Assembly: GCA_004020645.1 (NCBI GenBank) | Contig: SAQL01000013.1 | Span: forward strand, 62,001 to 126,000 | Reading direction: 5' to 3' | DNA length: 64,000 nucleotides | Source: Mesorhizobium sp. | GTDB taxonomy: Bacteria; Pseudomonadota; Alphaproteobacteria; Rhizobiales; Rhizobiaceae | Shown here: one piece after another, positions 37,142 to 46,460 of the stretch | Layout: each line of letters starts with the position of its first letter | Position numbering within the stretch: the first letter of the stretch is position 1 | The notes under the pieces: model-generated | The model's database searches: none | Seen by the model: the letters and a program-made list of their open reading frames with translations, nothing else | What the model was told of the DNA's origin: nothing | Made by a program: the position numbers and the translations under genes

Positions 37142-38704
37142 ATGATCGTCGAGGATCAGGAATCCGTGGCCGCGATGTTGATGGACCCTGCCGCATATGG
37201 CGAGAGCGGGCCGGTCGAGGCGATCGAAACCCATATCTCGCGTGTCTTCCTGGTTGGCCAGCGCGCCTACAAGATCAAACGAGCAGTCAAGCTGCCCTAT
37301 GTCAACTTCTCGACCGCGGCGCTGCGGCTCGCCGCTTGCGAGAAGGAGGTCGAACTCAACTCCAAGACCGCGCCCGGCCTCTATCTGGGCGTGCGGCGCA
37401 TCACTCGAGAGGCCGGCGGCGAGTTGGCCTTCGACGGAAGCGGCAAATTGGTCGATGCGGCGATCGAGATGGTGCGCTTCGACCAGTCGAAGCTGCTCGA
37501 TCGAATGGCAGTCGGCGGCGAACTGACGCCTGCGCTGATGACGGCGGTCGCGCGCATGATCGTGCGTTATCATCGCGGCGCGCCGGAGGTCCACAAGGGC
37601 AGCGGATCCTCGAACCTGGCAGGCGTGCTCGCCATCAACGAAGCCGGCTTTGCCACCAGCCATGTTTTCGACGAAGCCGAGATCAAGGCATTCACCGGGA
37701 TTTTCAGCACCGCCCTCGGCCGTCATTGCGAGTTGCTCGACCGGCGGGAGACGGCAGGCAAGATCCGGCGATGCCACGGCGACCTGCATCTGCGCAACAT
37801 CTGTCTCTTCGACGGAGAGCCCCGCCTCTTCGATTGCATCGAATTCAATGACCAGATCGCCAGCATCGATGTGCTTTACGACCTGGCCTTCCTGCTGATG
37901 GACCTCTGGCATCGCGGCTTTCCGGAACTCGCCAACCTGGTGATGAACCGCTACCTCGACGAAGCAGACGACGAGGACGGCTTCATTCTCCTGCCGTTTT
38001 TCATGGCAGTGCGGGCCGCAGTGCGCGCGCATGTCACCGCAACCCAGATCGAGGAAGGCAGTGCCGATTCCGGCGGGCTGATTGCCGAGGCCAGATCTTA
38101 TTTCGAGCTCGCCCGAACACTTCTCCAGGCAAGGCCGCCGCGGCTGATCGCCATCGGCGGCTTGAGCGGCTCCGGCAAGACGGCCGTTGCCGAGGCACTC
38201 GCCGCACATGTCGGCGCGCCGCCCGGCGCGCGCATTGTCGAGAGCGACCGCATCCGCAAAGCAATGCACGGTGTGCCGGCCGAGACGAAGCTGCCGGACA
38301 GGGCTTATCGACCTGATGTGTCGGACCGCGTCTACAGCGAAATGGCATGGCGCGCCGACCTGATCCTTTCCGAAGGCGGTTCGGTGGTCGCCGATGCCGT
38401 CTTCGACCGGCCGGCCGATCGCGACCGCATCGAGAAGGCGGCAAACGGCAGAGACGTTGCTTTCGCCGGATTCTGGCTGGAGGCGGATCCGCTTGTTCTT
38501 TGGCGACGGGTAAGCGAGCGCCGGGGTGGCCCTTCCGATGCCACCATCGATATCCTTTCGCGGCAATTGCAACGTAAGGCCAACCCGTCCACCTGGCGCA
38601 AGGTCGACGCCGATCGAAAGCTCGCCGATATCGCCGCCGAGTTGGCAAGCGCTTCGGAAGCGGCCGCTGCTGCGCAGGGTGCTCCACTCAAGACAGCATC
38701 GTGA
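37142..38704 (+). CDS. Bifunctional aminoglycoside phosphotransferase-like / AAA P-loop kinase
   Basis: 520 residues in two parts. The first ~320 have an APH/choline-kinase-like fold with CHGDLHLRNICLFDGEPRLF (HGDXHXXN) and FDCIEFNDQ (metal Asp). The last ~180 form a P-loop kinase with GGLSGSGKTAVAEALA (Walker A) and a SDRIRKAMHGVPAE element, similar to the AAA_33 zeta-toxin/gluconate-kinase-like group. The substrate of the family is unknown. The ATG at 37142 starts MIVEDQESVAAMLMDP, the typical start. Divergent from the universal stress protein and followed by trxC; likely low-oxygen/stress linked by the shared FixK-type box. Confidence 0.85.
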   Translation: MIVEDQESVAAMLMDPAAYGESGPVEAIETHISRVFLVGQRAYKIKRAVKLPYVNFSTAALRLAACEKEVELNSKTAPGLYLGVRRITREAGGELAFDGSGKLVDAAIEMVRFDQSKLLDRMAVGGELTPALMTAVARMIVRYHRGAPEVHKGSGSSNLAGVLAINEAGFATSHVFDEAEIKAFTGIFSTALGRHCELLDRRETAGKIRRCHGDLHLRNICLFDGEPRLFDCIEFNDQIASIDVLYDLAFLLMDLWHRGFPELANLVMNRYLDEADDEDGFILLPFFMAVRAAVRAHVTATQIEEGSADSGGLIAEARSYFELARTLLQARPPRLIAIGGLSGSGKTAVAEALAAHVGAPPGARIVESDRIRKAMHGVPAETKLPDRAYRPDVSDRVYSEMAWRADLILSEGGSVVADAVFDRPADRDRIEKAANGRDVAFAGFWLEADPLVLWRRVSERRGGPSDATIDILSRQLQRKANPSTWRKVDADRKLADIAAELASASEAAAAAQGAPLKTAS

Positions 38705-38729
38705 CGGCGACGCACATAAAGATGGGTGA

Positions 38730-39185
38730 ATGGGCATGACGCAGGAAAAACTGGTAGTTTGCGGTAAATGCGGCGGGGTCAATCGCCTGCCGCCTGGACG
38801 GGATGCCGGGGACGCGAAATGCGGAAAGTGCGGCTCCAAGCTGTTCTCGGGCCATCCCGAGGACGTCGACGCACAGAGCTTCGATCGCCAGGTCAAACGA
38901 AGCAGCCTCCCCGTTGTCGTCGACATCTGGGCACCGTGGTGCGGGCCCTGCAAGATGATGGCGCCGGCCTATGAAGCAGCAGCAAACGAACTGGAGCCGC
39001 ATGTTCGCCTGATCAAGCTCAACTCCGATAATGAGCAAGCCGTTGCAGCCAGGCTCGGCATTCGCAGCATCCCGACCATGATCCTCTTCCATGGCAGACA
39101 GGAGGTTGCGCGCACATCCGGCGCCATGACGGCGGGGCAGATCGTCAGGTGGGTCCGCGATCACCTGCCGACGGCCGCAGCGTGA
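38730..39185 (+). CDS. trxC: Thioredoxin 2 (TrxC)
   Basis: 151 residues. The N-terminal zinc ribbon has two CXXC pairs (VCGKCGGVNRL and AKCGKCGSKLF). The thioredoxin domain has DIWAPWCGPCKMMAPA and the cis-Pro in IRSIPTMILF. TrxC is a cytoplasmic redox-sensitive thioredoxin, induced by oxidative stress. The start is 26 bp after the kinase stop and could be ATG 38730 or 38736. It probably belongs to the same stress-linked operon. Confidence 0.95.
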   Translation: MGMTQEKLVVCGKCGGVNRLPPGRDAGDAKCGKCGSKLFSGHPEDVDAQSFDRQVKRSSLPVVVDIWAPWCGPCKMMAPAYEAAANELEPHVRLIKLNSDNEQAVAARLGIRSIPTMILFHGRQEVARTSGAMTAGQIVRWVRDHLPTAAA

Positions 39186-39242
39186 AAGCCGTCACGCTGT
39201 GGATGATCGCCGTGGCCGCATCAGCAAGCGAGCGCAGAAAGC

Positions 39243-39286
39243 CATATGATGACCTAAGGGCTGTGACAAATTTCATATGATGACCT
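39243..39286. promoter_or_regulatory. GntR operator pair upstream of the first FadR-type regulator
   Basis: The 13-mer CATATGATGACCT occurs twice in direct orientation, at 39243-39255 and 39274-39286, 31 bp apart (three helical turns). The second copy is part of TTCATATGATGA (39272-39283), which reappears inverted at 40112-40123 before kdgD. Likely autoregulatory sites of the adjacent GntR protein. Confidence 0.65.
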
Positions 39287-39345
39287 CGCTTTTGACCCGC
39301 ACTGGGAGTATGGATCCTCATGACCCGGCAAAGTTTGGAGGACCC

Positions 39346-40098
39346 ATGCAGCAGGCCGAACATCGAACGTCCCGCAGGTCGTTCGTTTCTCAGGTCGCAG
39401 AAGCGCTGCGCGGCCAGATCGAAGCCGGCTTTTATGCGCCTGGCGACAAATTGCCGACAGAACCCGCGCTGATTGACCGGTTCGGGTTCAGCCGCACTGT
39501 CGTCCGGGAGGCCATTGCCGCGCTTCGCGCCGACGGGCTGGTGGAATCGCGGCAAGGTGCCGGCGTCTTCGTTCTCGGCCCGAAACCGGTCGACGAGGGA
39601 TTGAAGCTCTTCACCGACGAAACGAACAAGATCTCGGACATCATCGAAGAGCTCGAGCTGCGCATCGGCATCGAAGTCGAGGCAGCGGGCCTTGCTGCAG
39701 CCCGCAGTTCGCCGGCCCAAGAGGCCGAAATCGAGGCCCAGGTCGAAAGGTTCGCCGATCTCATGGCGAAAGGACAACCCACCGACGAGGCGGACTTCCA
39801 GTTCCACTTGGCGATTGCCACCGCAACCAACAACGCCAGGTTCAAGGCATTCCTCGAACATATCGGCCGGCGGATGATCCCGCGGGTGAAGTTCAAGACG
39901 ATGATGGGCGGCATCGATCCCTTGCCCAATCGCGACCATCCAATTCTGGAGGAGCACAGGGAAATCGCGGATGCGATTCTCGCCCGCGACCCGGAAAAGG
40001 CACGTGAGGCGATGCGCCGCCATTTGGTGACGGGGATTAAGCGATATCGTGCCCTCACCGTCCGGCGCTCGACAAATCAAGACAACACCAGCAGTTGA
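39346..40098 (+). CDS. GntR-family regulator, FadR subfamily
   Basis: 250 residues. N-terminal winged helix with PGDKLPTEPALIDRFGFSRT and VVREAIAALRADGLVESRQG; C-terminal FCD domain with metal-binding His pattern (FQFHLAIATATNN, HPILEEHREIADAILARDPE). It is the local regulator of the aldarate/sugar-acid operon that begins with kdgD. The ATG at 39346 has GGAGG 5 bp upstream. Direct 13-mers upstream and an inverted 12-mer before kdgD suggest it controls both itself and the transport operon. Confidence 0.92.
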   Translation: MQQAEHRTSRRSFVSQVAEALRGQIEAGFYAPGDKLPTEPALIDRFGFSRTVVREAIAALRADGLVESRQGAGVFVLGPKPVDEGLKLFTDETNKISDIIEELELRIGIEVEAAGLAAARSSPAQEAEIEAQVERFADLMAKGQPTDEADFQFHLAIATATNNARFKAFLEHIGRRMIPRVKFKTMMGGIDPLPNRDHPILEEHREIADAILARDPEKAREAMRRHLVTGIKRYRALTVRRSTNQDNTSS

Positions 40099-40111
40099 CT
40101 CGTCCGCATAC

Positions 40112-40142
40112 TCATCATATGAATCTGGATGACATCATATTA
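40112..40142. promoter_or_regulatory. GntR operator upstream of kdgD
   Basis: TCATCATATGAA at 40112-40123 is the exact reverse complement of TTCATATGATGA found before the regulator. A second, less perfect CATCATATTA lies at 40133-40142, 20 bp further (two turns). They overlap the 40099-40161 promoter region of kdgD. Confidence 0.65.
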
Positions 40143-40161
40143 ATTTGTGGGATGAGTTCCT

Positions 40162-41067
40162 TTGTCGCCAGATGAAATCAAGTCGCGTGTCGCTTCAGGG
40201 CTGCTATCGTTTCCGGTCACACATTTCAACGAGGATTTCAGCCTCAATCTCGAAAGCTATCGCGCGCATGTGGAATGGCTATCGGGGTTCGGTGCCGCTG
40301 CCCTGTTCGCGGCCGGCGGGACGGGTGAATTCTTCTCCCTGTCGCCGGAAGAGGTCGCCGACGTTACACGTGCTGCCAAGGAAGCCTCCGGAGACGTGCC
40401 CATCATCGCCGGCTGTGGTTACGGCACGGCGCTCGCCACGGAAATTGCGCGCCGCGCCGAGGCTGCGGGAGCCGACGGTCTTTTGCTTCTGCCGCATTAT
40501 CTGATGGAAGCCTCGCAAGAGGGGATATTCCGGCATGTCAAAGCCGTATGCGAATCCACCGGCCTCGGCGTCATCATCTACAACCGTGCGAACTCGGTCG
40601 CCAATGCCGACACGGTTGCTCGCCTTGCTGACGCGTGCCCAAACCTCATCGGCTTCAAGGACGGCACAGGCAAGGTCGATCTTGTCCGCCACGTCACCGC
40701 AAAGCTTGGCGATCGGCTCTGCTACATCGGTGGCATGCCCACACATGAGCTCTTTGCCGAAGGCTTCAATGGCGCCGGCGTGACGACTTATTCCTCTGCG
40801 GTGTTCAATTTTGTACCGGAATTGGCACAGCGGTTCTACAGGGCGATGCGGACAAGCGATCGCGCCGCAATGGAAGGAATCCTGCACAGCTTCTTCTTCC
40901 CTTTCGCGGCTTTGCGCGATCGAGAACAAGGTTATCCGGTGTCGATCATCAAGGCAGGCGTCGAACTCATAGGACGGACGCCCGGCCCGCTTCGTCCGCC
41001 GCTGACGGATCTGAAGCCGCAGGAAAAAGACGTGCTGCGCAGATTGATCGAGAAGATCGCCGCCTAG
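40162..41067 (+). CDS. kdgD: 5-dehydro-4-deoxyglucarate dehydratase (KDGDH)
   Basis: 301-residue DHDPS/NAL-superfamily barrel. Catalytic Tyr140 is in GVIIYNRANSV and the Schiff-base Lys166 is in LIGFKDGTGKVD, with AAGGTGEFFSLSPEE typical of KDGDH. It converts 5-dehydro-4-deoxyglucarate to 2,5-dioxovalerate, water and CO2 in glucarate/galactarate breakdown. It appears to start with TTG (TTGTCGCCAGATGAA). The genes for glucarate/galactarate dehydratase and 2,5-dioxovalerate dehydrogenase are not present here and must be elsewhere if the pathway is complete. Confidence 0.93.
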   Translation: MSPDEIKSRVASGLLSFPVTHFNEDFSLNLESYRAHVEWLSGFGAAALFAAGGTGEFFSLSPEEVADVTRAAKEASGDVPIIAGCGYGTALATEIARRAEAAGADGLLLLPHYLMEASQEGIFRHVKAVCESTGLGVIIYNRANSVANADTVARLADACPNLIGFKDGTGKVDLVRHVTAKLGDRLCYIGGMPTHELFAEGFNGAGVTTYSSAVFNFVPELAQRFYRAMRTSDRAAMEGILHSFFFPFAALRDREQGYPVSIIKAGVELIGRTPGPLRPPLTDLKPQEKDVLRRLIEKIAA

Positions 41068-41174
41068 TCGCCGGGAGATCGGCAAATTGTCGGACGAACG
41101 CGACGAGGAGGTTCGCCCGTCGCCCGACAGCCAGAACGGAAGATCCCAAACGGAAGATCAAAGGGAGGAGAGAC

Positions 41175-42686
41175 ATGAATAGAAGCGTTCATACGATTGC
41201 AGCTGTCGTATTGATGACCGCTGCCGCGCCATCGGCTGTCGCACAAGAGGCGGCGCAAGAAATCCGTATCGTCCTGCCGGAGCAGCCGGCCAATCTGGAA
41301 CCCTGCGGAACCATCATCACCAATGTCGGCCAGATACTCAGCCAAAACGTCGTTGAATCGTTGACCGTCATCGATCCGGTCACCGGACAACCTCAGCCGA
41401 AACTGGCGACCGAGTGGACCAGCGTGGACCCGACGACCTGGCGGATCAAACTGCGCGAGGGCGTAAAATTCCAGGACGGAACGGAACTCAACGCCGATGC
41501 GGTCGCATTCTCCATCAACAGGATGATCAGCGGCAAGCTCACTTGCAGCAACATAGCGAAATTCGGCGATGCCAAGCTGACGCTGACGCCGGTCGACGAT
41601 CTGACCGTCGAGATAAAGTCGGACAGGCCCGAGCCCATCATGCCGACGCTGTTAAGCGTGGTCATGATCGTCTCGCCGAAGACACCGGTCGACCAGGCGG
41701 TGAATGATCCGGTCGGGACCGGCCCGTTCACGCTGTCGACCTTTTCCCCGCAAACCGTAGTGCTGGACGCGTTCGACGGCTATTGGGGCAAGAAGCCGGA
41801 GATCACGAAGGCAACCTATGTCTGGCGGCCCGAATCCTCGATTCGAGCGGCCATGGTGGAAACCGGGGAAGCCGACCTGACGCCGTCGATTGCCATCCAG
41901 GACGCCAGCAATCCGGAGACGGATTTCGCCTACCTGAACTCCGAAACCACCGCGATCCGTATCGATGCCGCCGAGCCGCCGCTCGATGACCTGCGCGTCC
42001 GCAAGGCGCTCAACCTGGCGATCGACTGGGAAGGCCTTGCCCAGCTGTTCGGCGACGACGTCAAGCGTGCGTCGCAGATGGTCGTCTCCGGGATCAACGG
42101 GCACGACGATGCGCTCGAGCCTTGGCCGTACGATCCGGAAGAGGCGAAAAAACTCATCGAAGAGGCGCGCACGGCGGGTGTCGCGGTCGACACCGAGATC
42201 AAGCTCATCGGGCGAAACGGCATCTATCCGAACGGCGCGGAAGCGATGGAGGCCATGATGACGATGTGGCAGGACGCCGGCCTCAACGTCAAGCTCACCA
42301 TGCTCGATGTCGCCGACTGGCTACGCTATCTGCAAAAGCCTTTCCCGCCGGAGCGTGGCCCCAATCTCCTGCAGATGATGCACGACAACAACAAGGGCGA
42401 TGCGGCCTTCACGGTTCCGATCTTCTACCGATCGAGCGGCAGCTACTCGACCTTGGCCGATCCGGCATTCGACAAGGAGATAGACGCGGCCCTGGCGGCG
42501 ACCGGCGAGGCCCGCACGAACAGCTTCAAGGCGATCTTCGGCAAGGCCCGCAACGAAGTAGTGGCGGACATCCCGATGTTCCATATGATCGGCTATACCC
42601 GCGTTGGCACCAGGCTGGAATGGAAGCCCGATATCACCACCAACAGCGAAATACCGCTGGCCAATATCGCTATCAAAAAAGACTGA
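41175..42686 (+). CDS. Peptide/opine/nickel-type ABC transporter, substrate-binding protein
   Basis: 503-residue SBP family 5 (DppA/OppA-like). The signal peptide ends AVA-QEAAQ near residue 23; the family motif appears as VRKALNLAIDWEGLAQLFGD and EWTSVDPTTWRIKLREGVKF. GGAGGAGAG precedes the ATG. Followed by two permeases and a fused ATPase in a kdgD-led operon, so the likely ligand is an aldaric acid or its conjugate rather than a peptide; this is inferred from context. Confidence 0.93.
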   Translation: MNRSVHTIAAVVLMTAAAPSAVAQEAAQEIRIVLPEQPANLEPCGTIITNVGQILSQNVVESLTVIDPVTGQPQPKLATEWTSVDPTTWRIKLREGVKFQDGTELNADAVAFSINRMISGKLTCSNIAKFGDAKLTLTPVDDLTVEIKSDRPEPIMPTLLSVVMIVSPKTPVDQAVNDPVGTGPFTLSTFSPQTVVLDAFDGYWGKKPEITKATYVWRPESSIRAAMVETGEADLTPSIAIQDASNPETDFAYLNSETTAIRIDAAEPPLDDLRVRKALNLAIDWEGLAQLFGDDVKRASQMVVSGINGHDDALEPWPYDPEEAKKLIEEARTAGVAVDTEIKLIGRNGIYPNGAEAMEAMMTMWQDAGLNVKLTMLDVADWLRYLQKPFPPERGPNLLQMMHDNNKGDAAFTVPIFYRSSGSYSTLADPAFDKEIDAALAATGEARTNSFKAIFGKARNEVVADIPMFHMIGYTRVGTRLEWKPDITTNSEIPLANIAIKKD

Positions 42687-42767
42687 GTGATACGGGGCGC
42701 TGGGTCCGATCGTGACCCTGCGCCCTGACCCGTTGCCTCCGTCGATATCCGTCCAAGGGCATCCCAA

Positions 42768-43682
42768 ATGATTACCTATCTTGGACGCCGCGCGTTCCAC
42801 AGCATCCTGTCGGTCATAGGTCTGTTGACGCTGGTCTTTTTCCTGACACGGCTTACCGGCGATCCTTCCGCCTTGTACCTGCCTCTGGACTCGACTGCGG
42901 AAGCTCGGGCCGCGTTCGCGCGGTTGAACGGCCTCGATCAGCCGATCTATTGGCAGTTTCTGGATTATTTGCGCGATCTTCTGCAGCTGGATTTCGGTGA
43001 ATCGCTGCGCCAGAACCGCTCGGCGATGCAGGTCGCGCTTGAGGCTTTCCCGGAAACGCTGAAGCTTGCCGCCGTCGCGATCACCCTGTCGACCGCTTTG
43101 GCTATCCTTGTCGGCTCTCTTGCGGCCGCGCGGCCGGGCAGCATGTTCGACCGTGTCGCCAGCTTCGTCTCCCTGGCCGGCGCAAGCGCGCCGGATTTTT
43201 GGGTCGCCATCGTCGGCATCCTTGTCTTCGCGGTGGGGCTCGGGCTTTTGCCGACATCCGGCACCGGAACCTGGGCCCATTGGATCATGCCCGTCTTCGT
43301 GCTGATGCTTCGTCCCTTCGGTCTCCTGGTGCAGGTCGTGCGCGGAACCATGCTGTCCGCGCTTGCCTCTCCATACATCAAGACCGCAAGGGCCAAGGGC
43401 CTGCCCCGTCAGAAGATCATCTTCGGGCATGCGCTTCGCAATTCGCTGCTGCCCGTCGTCACAGTCGCCGGCGACCTGGCGACCAGTCTCGTCAACGGCG
43501 CCGTCGTCGTGGAGTCGATATTCGGCTGGCCAGGCATCGGCAAGTTGATGATCGACTCGATCATCCAGCGCGATTTTGCTGTCGTCCAGTCGACCATTCT
43601 GGTGACGGCAACCGCCATATTCATCCTGAACATCGCGATCGACCTGCTCTACGCGGTTCTCGATCCGCGCATTCGGTACTGA
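42768..43682 (+). CDS. ABC transporter permease, DppB-like
   Basis: 304 residues, about six transmembrane helices. MITYLGRRAFHSILSVIGLL starts the first helix; the EAA loop lies near YIKTARAKGLPRQKIIFGHA, the site that touches the ATPase, and the fold is that of DppB/OppB (IFGWPGIGKLMIDSIIQRDF). Lies between the SBP and the second permease in the kdgD operon. Confidence 0.93.
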   Translation: MITYLGRRAFHSILSVIGLLTLVFFLTRLTGDPSALYLPLDSTAEARAAFARLNGLDQPIYWQFLDYLRDLLQLDFGESLRQNRSAMQVALEAFPETLKLAAVAITLSTALAILVGSLAAARPGSMFDRVASFVSLAGASAPDFWVAIVGILVFAVGLGLLPTSGTGTWAHWIMPVFVLMLRPFGLLVQVVRGTMLSALASPYIKTARAKGLPRQKIIFGHALRNSLLPVVTVAGDLATSLVNGAVVVESIFGWPGIGKLMIDSIIQRDFAVVQSTILVTATAIFILNIAIDLLYAVLDPRIRY

Positions 43683-43685
43683 GCC

Positions 43686-44609
43686 ATGACGATCATCACC
43701 CCCGACACTAAGCCGGCGGCCGTTCCAGGCAGCGGCAGCGTGCTTCTCGCCTATTTGAAGCGCGACAAGCTTGCGCTCGCCGCCGCTATTTTCCTGGCGA
43801 TCGTCGTCATCGCGGCGGCCCTCGGCCCATGGCTGGTGGGCGACGCCGCTTCGCGGCTGGGGCTGCGTCAGCGCAATCTCGCTCCGTTCGCGCTGGCCAG
43901 CGGCTGGATCTACGTCCTTGGCGCCGATACCCTTGGCCGGCCCATTTTGGCCAGGCTGATTGTCGGTGCGCAGAATACGTTCGGCATTGCCGCGGCGGCG
44001 GTGTTCGCGTCCATGCTGGTTGGCGGAACACTCGGGCTGATAGCGGGCTATTCGGAGCGCTGGTACAGCCATCTCATTCTGCGCCTGGCCGATGTCGTCA
44101 TGAGCTTTCCCTCGCTGCTGCTGGCGCTCATCGTGCTCTACACGCTGGGCCCGAGCATCACCAATCTGGTGATCGTACTCGCTGTTACGCGCATGCCGAT
44201 CTACCTCAGAACGGCGCGCGCGGAGGTGCTGGAGTTGCGCGAGCGCATGTTTGTGAGCGCGGCGCGAGCCATGGGTGCGAAGCCGACCCGGATCATCGTC
44301 CGGCATATCGCACCCCTCGTCCTGCCGACACTGGTGACTATTTCCGCCATTGATTTCGCGACCGTCATTTTATCGGAATCGGCGCTGAGTTTCCTTGGTC
44401 TCGGCATTCAGCCACCAGACTTCACCTGGGGTGCAATGGTGGCGAACGGCCGCGGCTATCTCGCGACCGCCTGGTGGATCGCATTCTGGCCGGGTCTTGC
44501 AATCATGCTGACGACGCTGTCGCTCAACATCCTCTCGAACTGGGCGCGCACCGTCGCCGATCCGCAGCAACGCTGGCGCCTTCAGACATTGCGAAAAGCC
44601 GCCCGATGA
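43686..44609 (+). CDS. ABC transporter permease, DppC-like
   Basis: 307 residues with an N-terminal cytoplasmic tail (LAYLKRDKLALAAAIFLAIV) and five or six transmembrane helices. The EAA loop is FVSAARAMGAKPTRIIVRHI and the family end is LSFLGLGIQPPDFTWGAM. It starts 3 bp after the DppB-like stop, and its stop overlaps the ATPase start (ATGA). Confidence 0.93.
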   Translation: MTIITPDTKPAAVPGSGSVLLAYLKRDKLALAAAIFLAIVVIAAALGPWLVGDAASRLGLRQRNLAPFALASGWIYVLGADTLGRPILARLIVGAQNTFGIAAAAVFASMLVGGTLGLIAGYSERWYSHLILRLADVVMSFPSLLLALIVLYTLGPSITNLVIVLAVTRMPIYLRTARAEVLELRERMFVSAARAMGAKPTRIIVRHIAPLVLPTLVTISAIDFATVILSESALSFLGLGIQPPDFTWGAMVANGRGYLATAWWIAFWPGLAIMLTTLSLNILSNWARTVADPQQRWRLQTLRKAAR

Positions 44610-46243
44610 GCAACGCAACCATTCTCAAAGTCGAGGCCCTGACCGTCGATTTCCTTTCGGACGATGAGCCGATACGCGCCGTCGACGACGTCTCTTTCCA
44701 CGTCAGCCGTGGCGAAACGCTGGTGATCCTCGGCGAAAGCGGTTCGGGGAAAAGCGTGAGCACCAGCACGGTGATGGATCTCGTCGACTGTCCGCCAGGC
44801 GATATCGTGGCCGGCTCCTGCCTCTTCGATGGCATCGAACTCTCGGGCCTCGGTGCCGAGGCGCGCCGAAGCATCAACGGCCGCAGAATTGCGATGATCT
44901 TTCAGGATCCGCTCGCCTATCTGAACCCCGTCTACACGGTGGGTCGCCAGATCGAGGAGGTTTATGAGAGCCACGGCGCGGGAGCCGGCAAGGACGCACG
45001 CGCCAATACGATAGAACTGCTTCGGCGCGTGGGCATTCCGGAGCCAGAAAACCGCGTTGACTTCTATCCGCATCAGTTCTCGGGCGGACAACGTCAGCGC
45101 GTAATGATTGCCATGGCGATCGCGCTGAAACCGGACATCCTGATCGCCGATGAGCCGACGACCGCTCTGGACGTCAGCGTGCAAGCGCAGATTCTCGATC
45201 TGCTGCGCGATCTCCAGCGCGAGACCGGCATGGCGTTGATCATGATCACCCATGACCTCGAAGTCGCCGCGTCCATGGCGGACCGGATTATCGTCATGAA
45301 CGGCGGCAAGGTCGTCGAGACTGGCATCGCGAAGGCGGTGTTCAGCAATCCCCAGCACGCCTATACGCGCCGCCTCATCTCCGCCCTGCCCCACGGCAAC
45401 GCAGCGGAGGCGCCGAACAAGCGTTCGACGGCGATCGCCGGCGAGACCCTGCTCAAGGTGGAACATCTCACCAAGCACTATGTGCTTGCTTCCGGAGCGT
45501 TCAGCAGCAAGCGGACGTTCAAGGCGGTGGACGACATAAGCTTCGAGGTCAGGAGAGGAGAAACGCTCGGCATCGTCGGCGAGTCGGGCTCCGGCAAATC
45601 GAGCGTCGCACGCATGCTGTTGGGGCTGAACGAGCCAAGCGCCGGCAAGGCTGTCTTTGCCGGTGAGAACATCTTCGAAATGAACGAGAAGCGGCTTATG
45701 GCGTTTCGGCGCAAGGTCCAGATGGTATTCCAGGATCCGTACGGATCGATGAATCCGCGCATGCGCGTTTATTCGATCATTTCCGAACCCTGGGTGATCC
45801 ACCGCGATATTCTGCCGAAGAACAGGTGGAAGACTCGAGTGGCAGAGCTCCTGGAATTGGTGGGGCTGTTGCCGGAGCATGCCGGCCGCTACCCGCACCA
45901 GTTTTCCGGCGGCCAGCGACAGCGCATCGCCATTGCACGCGCGCTTGCGAGCGAGCCGGAACTGATCGTCTGCGACGAGGCGGTTTCGGCGCTCGACGTC
46001 TCTATACAAGCGCAGGTGATCGACCTTCTGGCCGACCTTAGGACCAGGCTCAGCCTCTCCTATATTTTCATCACACACGACTTGCCGATCGTGCGCCATT
46101 TCGCGGACCGGATCATGGTCATGAAAGATGGAAGAATTGTCGAGGAAGGCCAAACCTCGGCGCTGTTCGGGGCGCCTCGCCACGAATATACGCAAAGCCT
46201 GTTGCAGGCTGTGCCCAGGCCCAAATGGCTTACGCAAGCCTAG
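44606..46243 (+). CDS. ABC transporter ATPase, fused DppD-DppF type
   Basis: 545 residues with two complete ABC domains. The first has Walker A GESGSGKSVS, signature FSGGQRQRV and Walker B ILIADEPTTALDV; the second has GESGSGKSSV, FSGGQRQRIAI and LIVCDEAVSALDV. A fused DppD/F ATPase serves both permease subunits. The second importer in this window (47-54 kb) has separate ATPase genes. Overlaps the upstream permease by ATGA. Confidence 0.95.
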   Translation: MSNATILKVEALTVDFLSDDEPIRAVDDVSFHVSRGETLVILGESGSGKSVSTSTVMDLVDCPPGDIVAGSCLFDGIELSGLGAEARRSINGRRIAMIFQDPLAYLNPVYTVGRQIEEVYESHGAGAGKDARANTIELLRRVGIPEPENRVDFYPHQFSGGQRQRVMIAMAIALKPDILIADEPTTALDVSVQAQILDLLRDLQRETGMALIMITHDLEVAASMADRIIVMNGGKVVETGIAKAVFSNPQHAYTRRLISALPHGNAAEAPNKRSTAIAGETLLKVEHLTKHYVLASGAFSSKRTFKAVDDISFEVRRGETLGIVGESGSGKSSVARMLLGLNEPSAGKAVFAGENIFEMNEKRLMAFRRKVQMVFQDPYGSMNPRMRVYSIISEPWVIHRDILPKNRWKTRVAELLELVGLLPEHAGRYPHQFSGGQRQRIAIARALASEPELIVCDEAVSALDVSIQAQVIDLLADLRTRLSLSYIFITHDLPIVRHFADRIMVMKDGRIVEEGQTSALFGAPRHEYTQSLLQAVPRPKWLTQA

Positions 46244-46263
46244 TAGTCCTCATCCTCCCGCAG

Positions 46264-46460
46264 TCAGCCCTTGAACAGCCGAACGTCAAGCTCGAACGGA
46301 TCGATCCGTGCGATTTTAATTCGGGCCGCGGCAGGATGACGAGGATTGGTGAGGACATTCTGGTCTGGCCCGTCCGAGATCGGGACAATGGCTGACGGAA
46401 CAAAGAACAGGGCAGCGGCGACGCTGTTCAGCCACTCATAGCCGAGCTGAATCCGCCGAC
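46264..46460 (-). pseudogene. RES-domain toxin remnant (C-terminal fragment)
   Basis: The minus strand encodes the C-terminal third of a RES-family NAD+-phosphorylase-type toxin: RIQLGYEWLNSVAAALFFVP, then SAIVPISDGPDQNVLTNPRH and IARIDPFELDVRL, matching the conserved end (W-L-x-S, VPS-IVP, LLNPRHP, F-x-DPRL) of RES proteins. The N-terminal two thirds and any Xre-type antitoxin are absent. The fragment breaks at the perfect palindrome 46450-46475. The gene is dead. Confidence 0.55.
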
